From contig NZ_RAQJ01000004.1 in the NCBI RefSeq assembly GCF_003610635.1, forward strand, positions 62,001 through 126,000: DNA of 64,000 bases, in the 5' to 3' direction. Below are positions 34,838-44,697 of the stretch, in pieces. The position numbers were made by a program, and so were the translations under genes. Each line of letters opens with the position of its first letter. Within the stretch, counting starts at the first letter, position 1. The notes beneath the pieces are model-generated. The model was not told where the DNA came from and made no database searches. It saw nothing but the letters and a program-made list of their open reading frames with translations. This DNA comes from Ichthyenterobacterium magnum. GTDB taxonomy: Bacteria > Bacteroidota > Bacteroidia > Flavobacteriales > Flavobacteriaceae.

Positions 34838-34972
34838 TTGGCTAGTAATTTAAAACTGTTGTTTTTGATACTGAAACAAGTTCAGCACATGTTGATAGCG
34901 CAAATTTGACTTAGAAAACCTTTTAAATAAATTCTATTTAACCGAATTGTTAAAAATGACTGACGAATTGAA

Positions 34973-34980
34973 TATATTTG
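34973..34980 (+). promoter_or_regulatory. -7 element of the lysoplasmalogenase-like gene
   Basis: TATATTTG with a possible -33 TTG 23 bases upstream (34947-34949). It would start RNA near 34986, downstream of the earliest in-frame start at 34947, which favours the ATG at 35010. Confidence 0.5.
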
Positions 34981-35009
34981 ATACATTATGCACAATTAGT
35001 ATTATTTCT

Positions 35010-35690
35010 ATGTCAATAAAACACATAAAACCCTTTAGTATTATTTTCTTTTTAATCGTTTTAGCTGAACTAATTTTTGATAGCAGTACTAACCTCTCAC
35101 AACTACATTATATTACTAAACCCGCAATAGTTGTTTCGTTACTTATATTTTTTTGGAAACAAAGCCAACATTTAAATAACAGATTACGATTGACAACAGC
35201 TTTGGCTTTAATTTTCTCTGTAATTGGCGATATTCTGTTAATGTTTGTTGAGCATTCTCCCAACTATTTTATGCTTGGTTTGGTATCCTTTTTAATTGCG
35301 CATCTTATGTATGCATTTGTGTTTTTAAAACATAGAAACAAAAATAAAAACCCAATAGGTTTTGTTGGCTTGTTACTCATTTATGCTGCTGGGCTATTTT
35401 ATTTACTAAAAGACGGTTTAGGAGATATGCTCATTCCTGTTATTGTGTATATGATTATTATTTTATCTATGGCAACTACTGCCTTTTTAAGAAAAAGTGA
35501 AGTAAATACTTCAAGCTATAATTTTGTGTTTTTAGGAGCCGTTTTATTTATGATGTCTGATAGTCTTTTAGCTTTAAATAAATTCTACCAATCTTTAGCT
35601 TATAGCAATATTACTATTATGCTAACTTATGCTTTGGCTCAATATTTTATTGTTATTGGAATTTTGAAACTTAGTGAATCTCCGCGTTAA
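35010..35690 (+). CDS. YhhN/TMEM86-family lysoplasmalogenase-like membrane protein
   Basis: About 226 residues with roughly eight hydrophobic helices. The YhhN core shows FSVIGDILLMFVEHSPNYFMLGLVSFLIAHLMYAFVF and the conserved Asp in FLGAVLFMMSDSLLALNKF. Mammalian members cleave the vinyl-ether bond of lysoplasmalogens; bacterial members are less studied. An in-frame start exists at 34947, but a -7 box at 34973-34980 lies inside that extension, so MSIKHIKPF at 35010 is chosen. Confidence 0.88.
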   Translation: MSIKHIKPFSIIFFLIVLAELIFDSSTNLSQLHYITKPAIVVSLLIFFWKQSQHLNNRLRLTTALALIFSVIGDILLMFVEHSPNYFMLGLVSFLIAHLMYAFVFLKHRNKNKNPIGFVGLLLIYAAGLFYLLKDGLGDMLIPVIVYMIIILSMATTAFLRKSEVNTSSYNFVFLGAVLFMMSDSLLALNKFYQSLAYSNITIMLTYALAQYFIVIGILKLSESPR

Positions 35691-35848
35691 GGATGGAAAT
35701 GGCATCCTTTTTAATTGTCTCTTTGAGCATTATCGAGCTCAAAATATATTTTGTAAGAAGATAGCTTGCTGAGCAAAACGAAAAGTTTTTAATTAAAAAG
35801 ATATAATGAACAGCCTGACCTTGAGTGCAACGAGAGGTAACGCCAAAA

Positions 35849-37120
35849 CTACTTTTTAAAAGGTCTAATAATGAGTCGAGCTGCTTTATCGAAATTTATA
35901 TAATTGTAGGTCCAATTAAATAATACAATCACCCGATTTCTAAAACCTACCAAAGACATAAGGTGAATAAACATCCAAATAAACCAAGCAAAAAAACCAC
36001 CAAATTTATAATGTTTTAAGTCTACAACAGCTTTATTACGACCAATAGTTGCCATAGAGCCTTTATCATAATATGTAAAAGGTTTTAATGCTTTGCCCTT
36101 AATAAGTTTAATTAAGTTTTTACCTAAAAGTTGCCCTTGCTGAATTGCAGGTTGTGCTACTTGTGGATGTCCTTTAGGATACTTTTCTGTTTCCATTAAT
36201 GCAATGTCTCCAAGCGCAAATATATTATCATAACCTTCAATTTGGTTAAAACGATTTACTTTATAACGATTTGCTTGTGCTATTAAAGCATTTGCTTGCA
36301 GACCTTTTACAGGAGCTCCAGTAACGCCTGCCGCCCAAATTAAAGTTTCAGATTGCATTACTAAACTAGAATTTGTAGCTACTATTTTTCCATCATAATC
36401 CTTAACAAAAGTATTACAATGTACTTGCACACCTAAAGCTTTTAAAAACTCTTCAGCTTTTTTTGAAGCATGTTCACTCATTGGAGGCAATACTCGGTTA
36501 TTGCCTTCTAACAAATGAATTTGCATATCATCTGGGTTTAAATCATGATAATCTCTAGGCAATATATGGTTTTTTAATTCTGCTATTGCACCAGCTAACT
36601 CTACACCTGTTGGACCGCCACCAACTATCACGAAGTTTAAATAAGAGTTACGTTCTTCTTTTGTTTTTGCTATTGCAGCTTTTTCAAAATTCTGAAGTAT
36701 TAAACTTCTAATATTTAATGCCTGCGGAACACTTTTCATTGGCATACTATTATTCTCGATAGCAGAATTACCAAAATAATTAGTTTTTGTTCCTGTTGCT
36801 ATTACGAGGTAATCATATCTTAAATTACCAATACTCGTTTTTATTTCATTTGTTTCAGGATTGATTTGCTCAACTTCTGCTAAACGAAAAAAAGAATTTT
36901 TATGCTTTTTAATTATTTTTCTAAGTGGGTAAGCAATTGAGTCTGGTTCTAAACCTGAGCTAGATACTTGATATAATAAGGGTTGAAATGTATGATAGTT
37001 ATGTTTATCTAACATAACGACTTGTACATCTTTATTTGCTAATGTTTTTGCAAGATTAACACCAGCAAATCCACCACCAACAATAACAACTCTAGGAAAT
37101 TTTGATTCAGGAATATTCAT
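35849..37120 (-). CDS. ndh: type II NADH dehydrogenase (NDH-2-like)
   Basis: 423 residues of a two-dinucleotide-fold flavoprotein. FAD site VIVGGGFAGVNLAKTL (~11-26), the second GxGxxG VIVGGGPTGVELAGAIAEL (~165) for NADH, and GDIALM near 300. The C-terminus (~355-400) carries an amphipathic and hydrophobic anchor (GGFFAWFIWMFIHLMSLVGFRNRVIV). It oxidises NADH and passes electrons to quinone without pumping protons. Length is normal and the gene is monocistronic. Confidence 0.9.
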   Translation of the reverse strand: MNIPESKFPRVVIVGGGFAGVNLAKTLANKDVQVVMLDKHNYHTFQPLLYQVSSSGLEPDSIAYPLRKIIKKHKNSFFRLAEVEQINPETNEIKTSIGNLRYDYLVIATGTKTNYFGNSAIENNSMPMKSVPQALNIRSLILQNFEKAAIAKTKEERNSYLNFVIVGGGPTGVELAGAIAELKNHILPRDYHDLNPDDMQIHLLEGNNRVLPPMSEHASKKAEEFLKALGVQVHCNTFVKDYDGKIVATNSSLVMQSETLIWAAGVTGAPVKGLQANALIAQANRYKVNRFNQIEGYDNIFALGDIALMETEKYPKGHPQVAQPAIQQGQLLGKNLIKLIKGKALKPFTYYDKGSMATIGRNKAVVDLKHYKFGGFFAWFIWMFIHLMSLVGFRNRVIVLFNWTYNYINFDKAARLIIRPFKK

Positions 37121-37254
37121 AAGAAAAGTCTCTTAAAATAACACTTACAAAGATACAATTTAAGCGCCTGAAAACACTATTTTTGAATTAATGTTTAACA
37201 CATATGTAACATTTTAAATTAATAAACTACATATAGGTAACTAACCCATCACAA

Positions 37255-37749
37255 TTGAATAAAGAATTAGAACATAGTTTTGTTGAATTGCTCGAAAAGC
37301 ATCAAAACATTGTGCATAAAGTATGTCGATTATATACCAATAATCAAGATGCGCATAATGATTTGTTTCAAGAGATAACAATACAATTATGGAAAGCGTA
37401 CCCTAAGTTTCGTGGCGAAGCAAAGTTTAGTACCTGGATGTATCGTGTTGGTTTAAATACTGCTATTACCTTATATCGAAAATCAAAACGAACTATTAAT
37501 ACGCAAGAATTTGAAAGTGTACAATTTAAAATTAAAGCTGTAGAATATGATGATACTGAAGAACAGCAATTAAAATTAATGTATAAAGCAGTACACCAAT
37601 TAAATGATATTGAAAAAGCTTTGGTTTTTTTATATCTAGAAGATAAAAATTATAGCGAAATAAGTGAAACCCTTGGTATAACTGAAGTAAATGCTAGAGT
37701 GAAAATGAATAGGGTAAAAACAAAATTAAGAACAATATTAAATCCGTGA
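37255..37749 (+). CDS. ECF-type RNA polymerase sigma factor
   Basis: 164 residues. Region 2 (~15-80) reads IVHKVCRLYTNNQDAHNDLFQEITIQLWKAYPKFRGEAKFSTWMYRVGLNTAI, and region 4 (~110-160) reads IEKALVFLYLEDKNYSEISETLGITEVNARVKMNRVKTKLR. No region 3, so ECF type. The start is TTG at 37255, which gives the expected N-terminal length; no ATG in frame fits better. It is paired with a membrane protein 4 bases downstream that may be its anti-sigma partner. Confidence 0.92.
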   Translation: MNKELEHSFVELLEKHQNIVHKVCRLYTNNQDAHNDLFQEITIQLWKAYPKFRGEAKFSTWMYRVGLNTAITLYRKSKRTINTQEFESVQFKIKAVEYDDTEEQQLKLMYKAVHQLNDIEKALVFLYLEDKNYSEISETLGITEVNARVKMNRVKTKLRTILNP

Positions 37750-37753
37750 TACT

Positions 37754-38365
37754 ATGGATGAATTAGAATTATTAAAAAAAGATTGGCAGAAAAAAGAAGT
37801 GCATTTTCCTGTCCTTTCTTACAACGAAATTTATAAGATGATACATGCAAAATCATCTAGCATTGTAAAATGGATTTTTATAATAAGTGTTATTGAATTA
37901 AGCTTAGGTTTAATTTTAGCGCTTATAAACCCAAGTATAGAATCCCAAGTTGTGTTTCCGCAATGGGTAAATATTTTGGTTTATGCTACGTATCCCATAA
38001 TTATATTTTTTATTTATAGATTTTATACCAACTACAAAACTATATCTGCTACAGATAGTGTAAAATCTCTAATAGCCAATATTATAAAAACACGTAAAAC
38101 TGTAAAGTATTATGTAATTTTTAACCTCTTTTTTGCTGCTATAATTTTTGCAACAGGTTTATACATTGCCTTTACTACAATACCAGGTGGTATTGATTTT
38201 AGCGGCGAAGTATCAACCAAACAATACGCAGTTTTAATTGGAGCTATTATTTTAGCTACTGCTCTTTTTATAGGATTTATACTTGGCATCTATTATTTAC
38301 TTTATGGCCTTTTATTAAAGCGCCTTAATAGAAATTATAAAGAGCTTAAAAAACTTGAAGCATAA
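37754..38365 (+). CDS. membrane protein paired with the ECF sigma factor (possible anti-sigma)
   Basis: 203 residues. A cytoplasmic N-terminus (~1-40, MDELELLKKDWQKKE) precedes four hydrophobic helices at about 42-60, 73-92, 125-148 and 165-190. The gene starts 4 bases after the sigma-factor stop. Its N-terminal motif (LKKDWQKKE) and position fit a family often found after such sigma factors in Flavobacteriia. Anti-sigma function is inference: no zinc-binding HxxxCxxC anti-sigma motif is present. Confidence 0.75.
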   Translation: MDELELLKKDWQKKEVHFPVLSYNEIYKMIHAKSSSIVKWIFIISVIELSLGLILALINPSIESQVVFPQWVNILVYATYPIIIFFIYRFYTNYKTISATDSVKSLIANIIKTRKTVKYYVIFNLFFAAIIFATGLYIAFTTIPGGIDFSGEVSTKQYAVLIGAIILATALFIGFILGIYYLLYGLLLKRLNRNYKELKKLEA

Positions 38366-38411
38366 ATAATAGCTGTTAGCTGTTTGCAAAAAAAAATCTT
38401 AGCTTACAAAT

Positions 38412-39209
38412 TTACCACTCACGTTTTTTGTTCAACGCTTCTTTTTCTTCTAATTCTTTTTGAGGAATTACTTTAAGAAATGATGGATGTTGCTCAATAG
38501 CATATTCGATTTTTTCAACTATTTCTGCTATCGATTCGTTTTCATAATCAATTTGTAAAGGTTCTTTTATTTCAAAAGATTGATATACGTTTTTCTTTTT
38601 AACACGCAATCCTTTTTTATCAAAAGATCGTCTAAAGCCATCAATAACAATTGGTACCACTACAGGTTTATAGCGTTTAATAATATGTGCTGTTCCTTTT
38701 CTAATAGGCTTAAAAGGTGTTGTTGTACCTTGCGGAAACGTAACAACCCAACCATCATCTAATGCCTTACCAATATTAGAAATATCACTCATTTTCACCT
38801 GGCGATTAACATCTTTACCTTCTGCTCTCCATGTGCGCTCAATACTTACCGAACCAACATAAGCTAGAATTTTTGGCAACAACCCAGATTTCATAGTTTC
38901 TTTAGCAGCAACATAATACATATTAAGTTTTGGATTCCATAGGTAGCCAACATTTTTAATATTATCTAAACGCCCACTTAAACTAGCATTAAACACATGA
39001 AACATAGCTATCACATCAGCAAAATACGTTTGATGATTAGATATAAATAATACATGTGTATCTGGCAGGTTTTTAATTACATCTGAGCCTTCAATCTGCA
39101 ATTCATTAAAACCTCTAAAACGTCTGTGTGTAAGTGCACCTAGAATTCTGATGAGCCATTTTTTTATAAAAAGTATATGTCCAAAAGGGTTTCTTTTAAA
39201 TAATCCCAT
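38412..39209 (-). CDS. 1-acyl-glycerol-3-phosphate acyltransferase (PlsC-like)
   Basis: 265 residues of the PlsC/LPLAT fold. Catalytic block I reads NHQTYFAD (the NHxxxxD motif). Block III is FPQGTTTPFKPIRKGTAHI, where the usual EGTR reads QGTT. Block IV PVVVPIVI is present. There is no clear transmembrane anchor beyond a hydrophobic N-terminal stretch (~8-25). It probably acylates lysophosphatidate or a related lysolipid; the altered block III leaves acceptor choice open. Confidence 0.85.
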   Translation of the reverse strand: MGLFKRNPFGHILFIKKWLIRILGALTHRRFRGFNELQIEGSDVIKNLPDTHVLFISNHQTYFADVIAMFHVFNASLSGRLDNIKNVGYLWNPKLNMYYVAAKETMKSGLLPKILAYVGSVSIERTWRAEGKDVNRQVKMSDISNIGKALDDGWVVTFPQGTTTPFKPIRKGTAHIIKRYKPVVVPIVIDGFRRSFDKKGLRVKKKNVYQSFEIKEPLQIDYENESIAEIVEKIEYAIEQHPSFLKVIPQKELEEKEALNKKREW

Positions 39210-39257
39210 TCACTTTTAATTTTTTGAGAGAACAACAAAACTACAAAAATCAACGAC

Positions 39258-39899
39258 TTACAACACTGTTTTTAACAAGTCTTTTAATTCACTAAGCATC
39301 ATAGCTGTTGCTCCCCAAACTATATGATTATTGAGTTTAAATGCTGGTACATCAACCTTTACTTTATAAGACGTTGCTACAGAAGTACTCACCACATTAT
39401 TTTCTTCTAAAAAATGAGATAACGAAACTTCAATTAAATCTTCAACCTCTTCATCCTGTTTTACAAAATTTGGTGTTGTATGTGTAACGCCCAAAAAAGG
39501 ATTTACTGTAAAGTTACTTGGCGGAATATACATTGGTGTCATTGCCTTCAAAACCTTCATCATTTTTATAGGCACACCAACTTCTTCATAGGTTTCGCGA
39601 AGTGCAGCAAATTCTAATGATGAATCGTCTGTTTCTAACTTCCCACCTGGAAAACCTACTTGTGCAGAATGCACGCCTTTATAGGTTTTTCTTAAAATTA
39701 ATATTAAATACGTTTCATTAGTAACACTCGGATAAAACAAAGCCATAACACCAGCCATTCTTGCTGTTTTCATTGCTTCTCTATTTCGCTCCATAAGTTC
39801 TAAACGATATGGAGGCGACATTTTAATTTGAGAAGCCTCTCCAGGAAGATCTAGATTTTCTATTTTTGATATTGATTTTAAAAACGTATCAAAATTCAT
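39258..39899 (-). CDS. Nudix hydrolase, CoA-pyrophosphatase type
   Basis: 213 residues with the Nudix box GGKLETDDSSLEFAALRETYEEVG (about residues 85-108). The preceding KTYKGVHSAQVGFPGG is the CoA-pyrophosphatase signature (NudL/YeaB style). It probably hydrolyses CoA or nucleoside-diphosphate-linked compounds. It is divergent from the cyclophilin gene, and the two ATGs are only two bases apart (39897-39899 and 39902-39904). Confidence 0.9.
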   Translation of the reverse strand: MNFDTFLKSISKIENLDLPGEASQIKMSPPYRLELMERNREAMKTARMAGVMALFYPSVTNETYLILILRKTYKGVHSAQVGFPGGKLETDDSSLEFAALRETYEEVGVPIKMMKVLKAMTPMYIPPSNFTVNPFLGVTHTTPNFVKQDEEVEDLIEVSLSHFLEENNVVSTSVATSYKVKVDVPAFKLNNHIVWGATAMMLSELKDLLKTVL

Positions 39900-39901
39900 T
39901 T

Positions 39902-40606
39902 ATGAGAGCCTTTATATTAATTTGTCTTTGTTGTTTTATTCTTAATTGTGAAGATAAACAATCTCAAAAGAAAACCAATACTATAGCTATAGATTCAGCA
40001 GCTATTAAAAAAGAGCAACAAAAACAAGAAGAAACACGTGCAGAGTCTCAACGTAAATACCCATATTTAACAGATAAAAATGCTGTTGAATTTTTTCAAG
40101 AGTATGAAAAAGAAAATAAAGAAAATAAGGTTCGTATTACCACAAATTATGGCGACATAGATATTTTACTCTACAACAAAACAAAATACCATCGTGCAAA
40201 TTTTGTGTTTTTAACTAAGCAAAAGTATTTTGATGGTGCACAGTTTCATCGTGTGGTTAAAAACTTTATAATTCAAGGTGGTAACAGTGACGAACGCAAA
40301 ATTGCTAACAAACGTAAACAAATAGGGCGTTACTTATTGCCAAACGATACAAGACAAGGTTACACGCATAAACGCGGTGTTATTAGTATGCCAAGTAGTG
40401 AAAATGAAAATCCACATAAACTAGCGTCTCCTTATGAGTTTTTTATCACACAAAGCAATCAACCTCATTTAGATGGTGATTACACCATTTTTGGTAAAGT
40501 TATAAAAGGCATGAACGTTGTTGATAAAATTGCATCTCAAGAAACAGATAATGCTGAGTGGCCGTTACATAACATCTATATTAAAAAGGTAGAAATTATA
40601 AATTAA
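39902..40606 (+). CDS. lipoprotein peptidyl-prolyl cis-trans isomerase (cyclophilin)
   Basis: 234 residues. A lipoprotein signal (ILNC, Cys 16) is followed by a charged helix-forming linker (~25-75) and a cyclophilin domain (~80-233). Motifs are FHRVVKNFIIQGG, ITQSNQPHLDGDYTIFGKV and GMNVVDKIA. Cyclophilins isomerise prolyl bonds in periplasmic protein folding. ATG at 39902 is preferred because it gives the lipobox; the upstream in-frame start at 39866 lies inside the Nudix gene. Confidence 0.9.
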   Translation: MRAFILICLCCFILNCEDKQSQKKTNTIAIDSAAIKKEQQKQEETRAESQRKYPYLTDKNAVEFFQEYEKENKENKVRITTNYGDIDILLYNKTKYHRANFVFLTKQKYFDGAQFHRVVKNFIIQGGNSDERKIANKRKQIGRYLLPNDTRQGYTHKRGVISMPSSENENPHKLASPYEFFITQSNQPHLDGDYTIFGKVIKGMNVVDKIASQETDNAEWPLHNIYIKKVEIIN

Positions 40607-40670
40607 TTAAGATATTCTTTTATAGAATTTTAATACCTTGAGACCTTTCAAATTAAAACTAAAAACACTA

Positions 40671-42830
40671 ATGAAAACACTCTATGTTTCAAAACACGTA
40701 GCCAGCTTAAGCTTATGTGCTTTGATAGCGTTTACAAGCTGTAAACAAGACGAAAAAAAAGATGACGTAGCAATGACAACAGACAATGTATTACTACAAG
40801 AATGGACTGGTCCTTATGAAGGTCTTCCTGCTTTTGATAAAATGCAAGCTTCAGATATTAAAGAAGCTGTAGAAAAAGGAATGGAACTAGGATTAGCTGA
40901 TATTGAAAAAATAGCTAACAATACAGATGATCCAACTTTTGAAAACACTATTGTTGCTATGGAAAGTTCTGGTAAAGAACTTGATAGAGTTTTTACATAT
41001 TATGGTATTTTAAGTAGTAATATGTCATCTCAAGAGTTTAGAGATATTAGAACAGAATTATCTCCTAAATTATCAGATTATAGTTCAAAAATTTCTCAAA
41101 ACGAAAAACTATTCAAACGTATTAAAACTGTTTATGATGCATCACAAATAAAACCTTTAGAAGCCGACCAACAACGTGTTTTAGATTTAGTTTATAAACG
41201 TTTTGAGATGAATGGTGCTAATCTTGACGCCGAAAAGAAAAAGCGTTATGCAGAAATTAACAAAGAACTATCTAGCTTATACAACGATTTTTCTGCAAAT
41301 GTTTTACATGATGAAGAAAACTATGTTACCTATTTAACAAAAGACCAATTAGGTGGTTTATCTGAAGGATTTATAAAATCTGCGGCTAAAATTGCTACAG
41401 ATAAAGGTCATGATGGTAAATATGCTATTACTAATACGCGCTCGTCTATGGATCCTTTTTTAAAGTATTCTACCGAAAGAGAATTACGTAAAAAAGTATG
41501 GAGTAATTATTACTCTAGAGGAGATAATGGTGATGAGTATGATAACAATGAGCTAATTGCAAAAATATTAAAACTTCGTAAGGAGCGTGTTGCCCTTTTA
41601 GGATACGATAATTATGCCGATTGGAGATTACAAGATCGTATGGCTAAAAACCCTAAAAACGCTATGGATTTAATGATGGCAGTTTGGCCAGCAGCTATAG
41701 GTCGTGTGGCAGAAGAAGTTGCAGATATGCAAACAGTTGCAGACGAAAATGGCGACAAAATTACTATAGAACCATGGGATTATAGATTTTATGCTGAAAA
41801 AGTACGTAAAAAGAAATACGATTTAGATAGCGAAGAAGTAAAACAGTATTTACAATTAGATAAATTAACTGATGCTTTATTCTATACAGCAGGACGCTTA
41901 TTCAATTATAAATTTACACCAATTGAAGAAGGTAAAGTTCCTGTATTTCATGAAGATGTTAAGGTTTGGGAAGTTACAGACAAAGACACAGGAAAACATA
42001 TTGGTTTATGGTATTTAGACCCTTTTGCAAGAGAAGGAAAACGTTCTGGAGCTTGGGCAACAACTTACAGAAGTTACACCTCTTTTGAAGGCGAAAAAAA
42101 TGTACTAGCTTCTAACAATTCAAACTTTGTAAAACCAGCTCCTGGTGAGCCTGTATTAGTATCTTGGGATGATGCAAACACATTTTTCCATGAGTTTGGT
42201 CATGCATTACACTTCTTTTCTGCAAATGTAAAATACCCAACATTAAATGGAGGCGTTCGTGATTATACAGAGTTTCAATCGCAGTTATTAGAGCGTTGGT
42301 TATCTACAGACGAAGTTATTAATCAATTTTTAGTTCATAATAAAACTGGAGAACCAATACCAGAAGATTTAGTAGAAAAAATTAAAAAAGCATCTACATT
42401 TAATCAAGGTTTTGGAACGACTGAATATTTAGCATCTGCTTTAATGGATATGAAATTACACCTTGCAGATCCAACAGATATCGATATTGATAAATTTGAA
42501 CGTGAAACTTTAGCAGAATTAAAAATGCCTGCAGCATTACCAATGCGTCACAGAACGCCTCACTTTGGACATGTGTTTTCTGGTGAAGGTTATGCAACTG
42601 CATACTATGGTTATATGTGGGCAGATGTATTAACTGCAGATGCAGCAGAAGCATTTGCTGAAGCTCCTGACGGATTTTATGATAAAGCTGTTGCTGATAA
42701 ATTAGTGAAGTATTTATTTGCTCCAAGAAACTCAATGGATCCAGCTAAAGCTTATAAACTATTTAGAGGTCGTGATGCTAAAATTGAAGCATTAATGAGA
42801 GACAGAGGATTCCCAATTCCTAAGGAATAA
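40671..42830 (+). CDS. M3-family oligopeptidase / peptidyl-dipeptidase (Dcp-like lipoprotein)
   Basis: About 719 residues with a lipoprotein signal (LIAFTSC) at the N-terminus. The M3 zinc site is H507-E508-F-G-H511 (FFHEFGHALH), with the GVRDYTEFQSQLLERW segment downstream supplying the third ligand. Length fits Dcp-type peptidases that remove dipeptides from C-termini. The ATG at 40671 is chosen because the earlier in-frame TTG at 40638 would spoil the signal. A strong terminator follows at 42851. Confidence 0.93.
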   Translation: MKTLYVSKHVASLSLCALIAFTSCKQDEKKDDVAMTTDNVLLQEWTGPYEGLPAFDKMQASDIKEAVEKGMELGLADIEKIANNTDDPTFENTIVAMESSGKELDRVFTYYGILSSNMSSQEFRDIRTELSPKLSDYSSKISQNEKLFKRIKTVYDASQIKPLEADQQRVLDLVYKRFEMNGANLDAEKKKRYAEINKELSSLYNDFSANVLHDEENYVTYLTKDQLGGLSEGFIKSAAKIATDKGHDGKYAITNTRSSMDPFLKYSTERELRKKVWSNYYSRGDNGDEYDNNELIAKILKLRKERVALLGYDNYADWRLQDRMAKNPKNAMDLMMAVWPAAIGRVAEEVADMQTVADENGDKITIEPWDYRFYAEKVRKKKYDLDSEEVKQYLQLDKLTDALFYTAGRLFNYKFTPIEEGKVPVFHEDVKVWEVTDKDTGKHIGLWYLDPFAREGKRSGAWATTYRSYTSFEGEKNVLASNNSNFVKPAPGEPVLVSWDDANTFFHEFGHALHFFSANVKYPTLNGGVRDYTEFQSQLLERWLSTDEVINQFLVHNKTGEPIPEDLVEKIKKASTFNQGFGTTEYLASALMDMKLHLADPTDIDIDKFERETLAELKMPAALPMRHRTPHFGHVFSGEGYATAYYGYMWADVLTADAAEAFAEAPDGFYDKAVADKLVKYLFAPRNSMDPAKAYKLFRGRDAKIEALMRDRGFPIPKE

Positions 42831-42850
42831 ATAAAAATAATATTATATTT

Positions 42851-42880
42851 AAAAAGCCTCGTGATAAACGAGGCTTTTTT
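42851..42880 (+). terminator. terminator of the M3 peptidase gene
   Basis: AAAAAGCCTCGT and ACGAGGCTTTTT form a 12-bp stem with a short loop and a T tail, 20 bases past the stop. Confidence 0.9.
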
Positions 42881-43042
42881 ATTTCAACTTTTAGTATTCT
42901 TTTTTTGCAATGTTTGTTAATTGAAACACATTTACTAGGATAGCAAGACAAAATATACGTAGAACTACGTATTGTTTAGCATTATTATAATACTTTACTT
43001 TGAGAAAGAATAATTGTGTTAAATTTAAACCAGTAAGTGACT

Positions 43043-44696
43043 ATGAGAAAACACCATTTCAAAAACTATATCAAACTAGGTATTTTACTCTTTGGAGTTA
43101 TTGTTTTTTTTTACTAACTGTGAAAAAGAAAATATTAATACTAGTAACTCTTCAACAGTTTTAAGCAGTTCACCAAGTTTTACACTTAAGCGTATTGATA
43201 ATCCTCCAATTTCTGAAAATAAAGCACTCTCAGATAAAATTAAATCAATCGTTCGTCAACCTATGTCCTTTGATTCAAATATACAACTAAGAGAAGTCTA
43301 TAACCCAGAGCTTGATTTCACTATTGACACTGATGTAGCTAATTATATTGAATATGGGGCCTATCATTCATATACTTTTTTGGTAAACAGAGCTGAAGAA
43401 AATGGACTAACAGAGAATGTACTATTAAGTTTACAAAATGATGGCACTTATTTAGCCTACTTAGTTGCATATGATATTACTGAAGAAGAAAAAACACAAA
43501 TACAAAATAATGAACTTATTAATTTAGATGATAAAGTTACTTACACCATTTTGCAAGATCAAGATTGGGCAAATACAATTTTTCAACGCCTAGGTGATAA
43601 TGGTGTTTGTCACGAATGGGTAACTATTACACCAACATGTCCATATAGTGGCGAACATACTGCAAAAGATATTGAGAATGGTGCAAATTGTAGTTTTGAT
43701 AATCAAGGGTACACTGTTCCTCAGCCTTATCTAGTGTCAAGTTTTATCGAGTGTCCAGAAGATGGTGGTGGAGGATTTAATCCTACTGACCCAGCTGGAC
43801 AAATATATGACGATTATGGCAACCCTATTGGAGGTGGTGGCAGTAGTGACGGAAGCTCAACCAACCCAAACACCAATCCAGATGATAATGGTAATAATGA
43901 CAACCCTAATGATGGTTCGCAAGCAGAGAATGAAGATTGCTTGCAATTAGATGCTACTGGCAGTTGTGTTGGTGATATGGGCGGAATCCTTATTAAAGGT
44001 GGCACAAATGATAACGAGCCAGATTGCCAAGAAAACATACCTGGTTTGACCGAAATTGCCAACACGCCAGAAATAAAAACTGAATTAGACCGTTTAAAAA
44101 ACAATATGGGCTTTGCTACAGAAGAAGATGGTAAACGTTTTATTTATACAGGTGCAAACATAAACGACCCAAATACTTATAACGATGCTAATTTTGATGA
44201 ACAATTGCCAATTGATGCTGACGATAGTAATTTAGATTTCCCTCCATTACAAAACAACACATTGGTTGGTGCACATTTTCATCCTGCAGCTGATATTAAT
44301 GGTAAACCAATTCGTAAAGTACCAAGTGGTACAGATATTGCTGAGCATATTAATATGATAAAAAAAGTATATGCCACAAATCCAGTAGCAGCAACCCAAG
44401 TTACTAATTTTATTATTTCTGGAGGCTCTGGAGGCATTACATACGTTTTACGAGCTAATAATGTGTTTAATATTGTTAATAATACTAAAAACTATAATAG
44501 AAAAAAGAATAGAACAACAATATGGGAGAAAGTAATTGAGATTCTTAAACCAATTAATGCACTCGATTATACTGGACATGAAACCGCTATAACAAATTTT
44601 TTGACAGATGAATTTCCTTATTTAGATTTATTAAAAGCCGAATACGATAGTGATGGAAACATTACTAAATTTTGTAAACTTAAAAAACAAGAATAA
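43043..44696 (+). CDS. lipoprotein with JAMM-like C-terminal motif; signal peptide out of frame at a T9 tract
   Basis: Not recognised as a named family. From ATG 43043 the frame gives a lipoprotein-like signal but stops at 43115 after a run of nine T (43104-43112). With eight T the frame would run on as VIVFFTNC, a perfect lipobox, into the 1.6-kb open frame ending at 44696. The body (~530 residues) has an N-terminal region with paired Cys (CHEWVTITPTC, NCSF, IECP). A Gly/Asn/Asp/Ser-rich linker follows (~220-275 counted from codon 43092). The C-terminal domain contains H395-F-H397-P and, 14 residues later, S412-G-T-D415, resembling the JAMM/MPN+ metalloprotease motif HxHPx(n)SxxD. Three secreted-protein genes follow with 1-12 base gaps. 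Polymorphic effector-like lipoprotein is my best guess. Confidence 0.65.
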
Positions 44697-44697
44697 A

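Noticed and set aside
35691-35848. Short repeats and GAGCTC palindrome between the YhhN and NDH-2 genes
   Set aside because: Only weak self-complementarity, with no match to another element in the window beyond a few bases.
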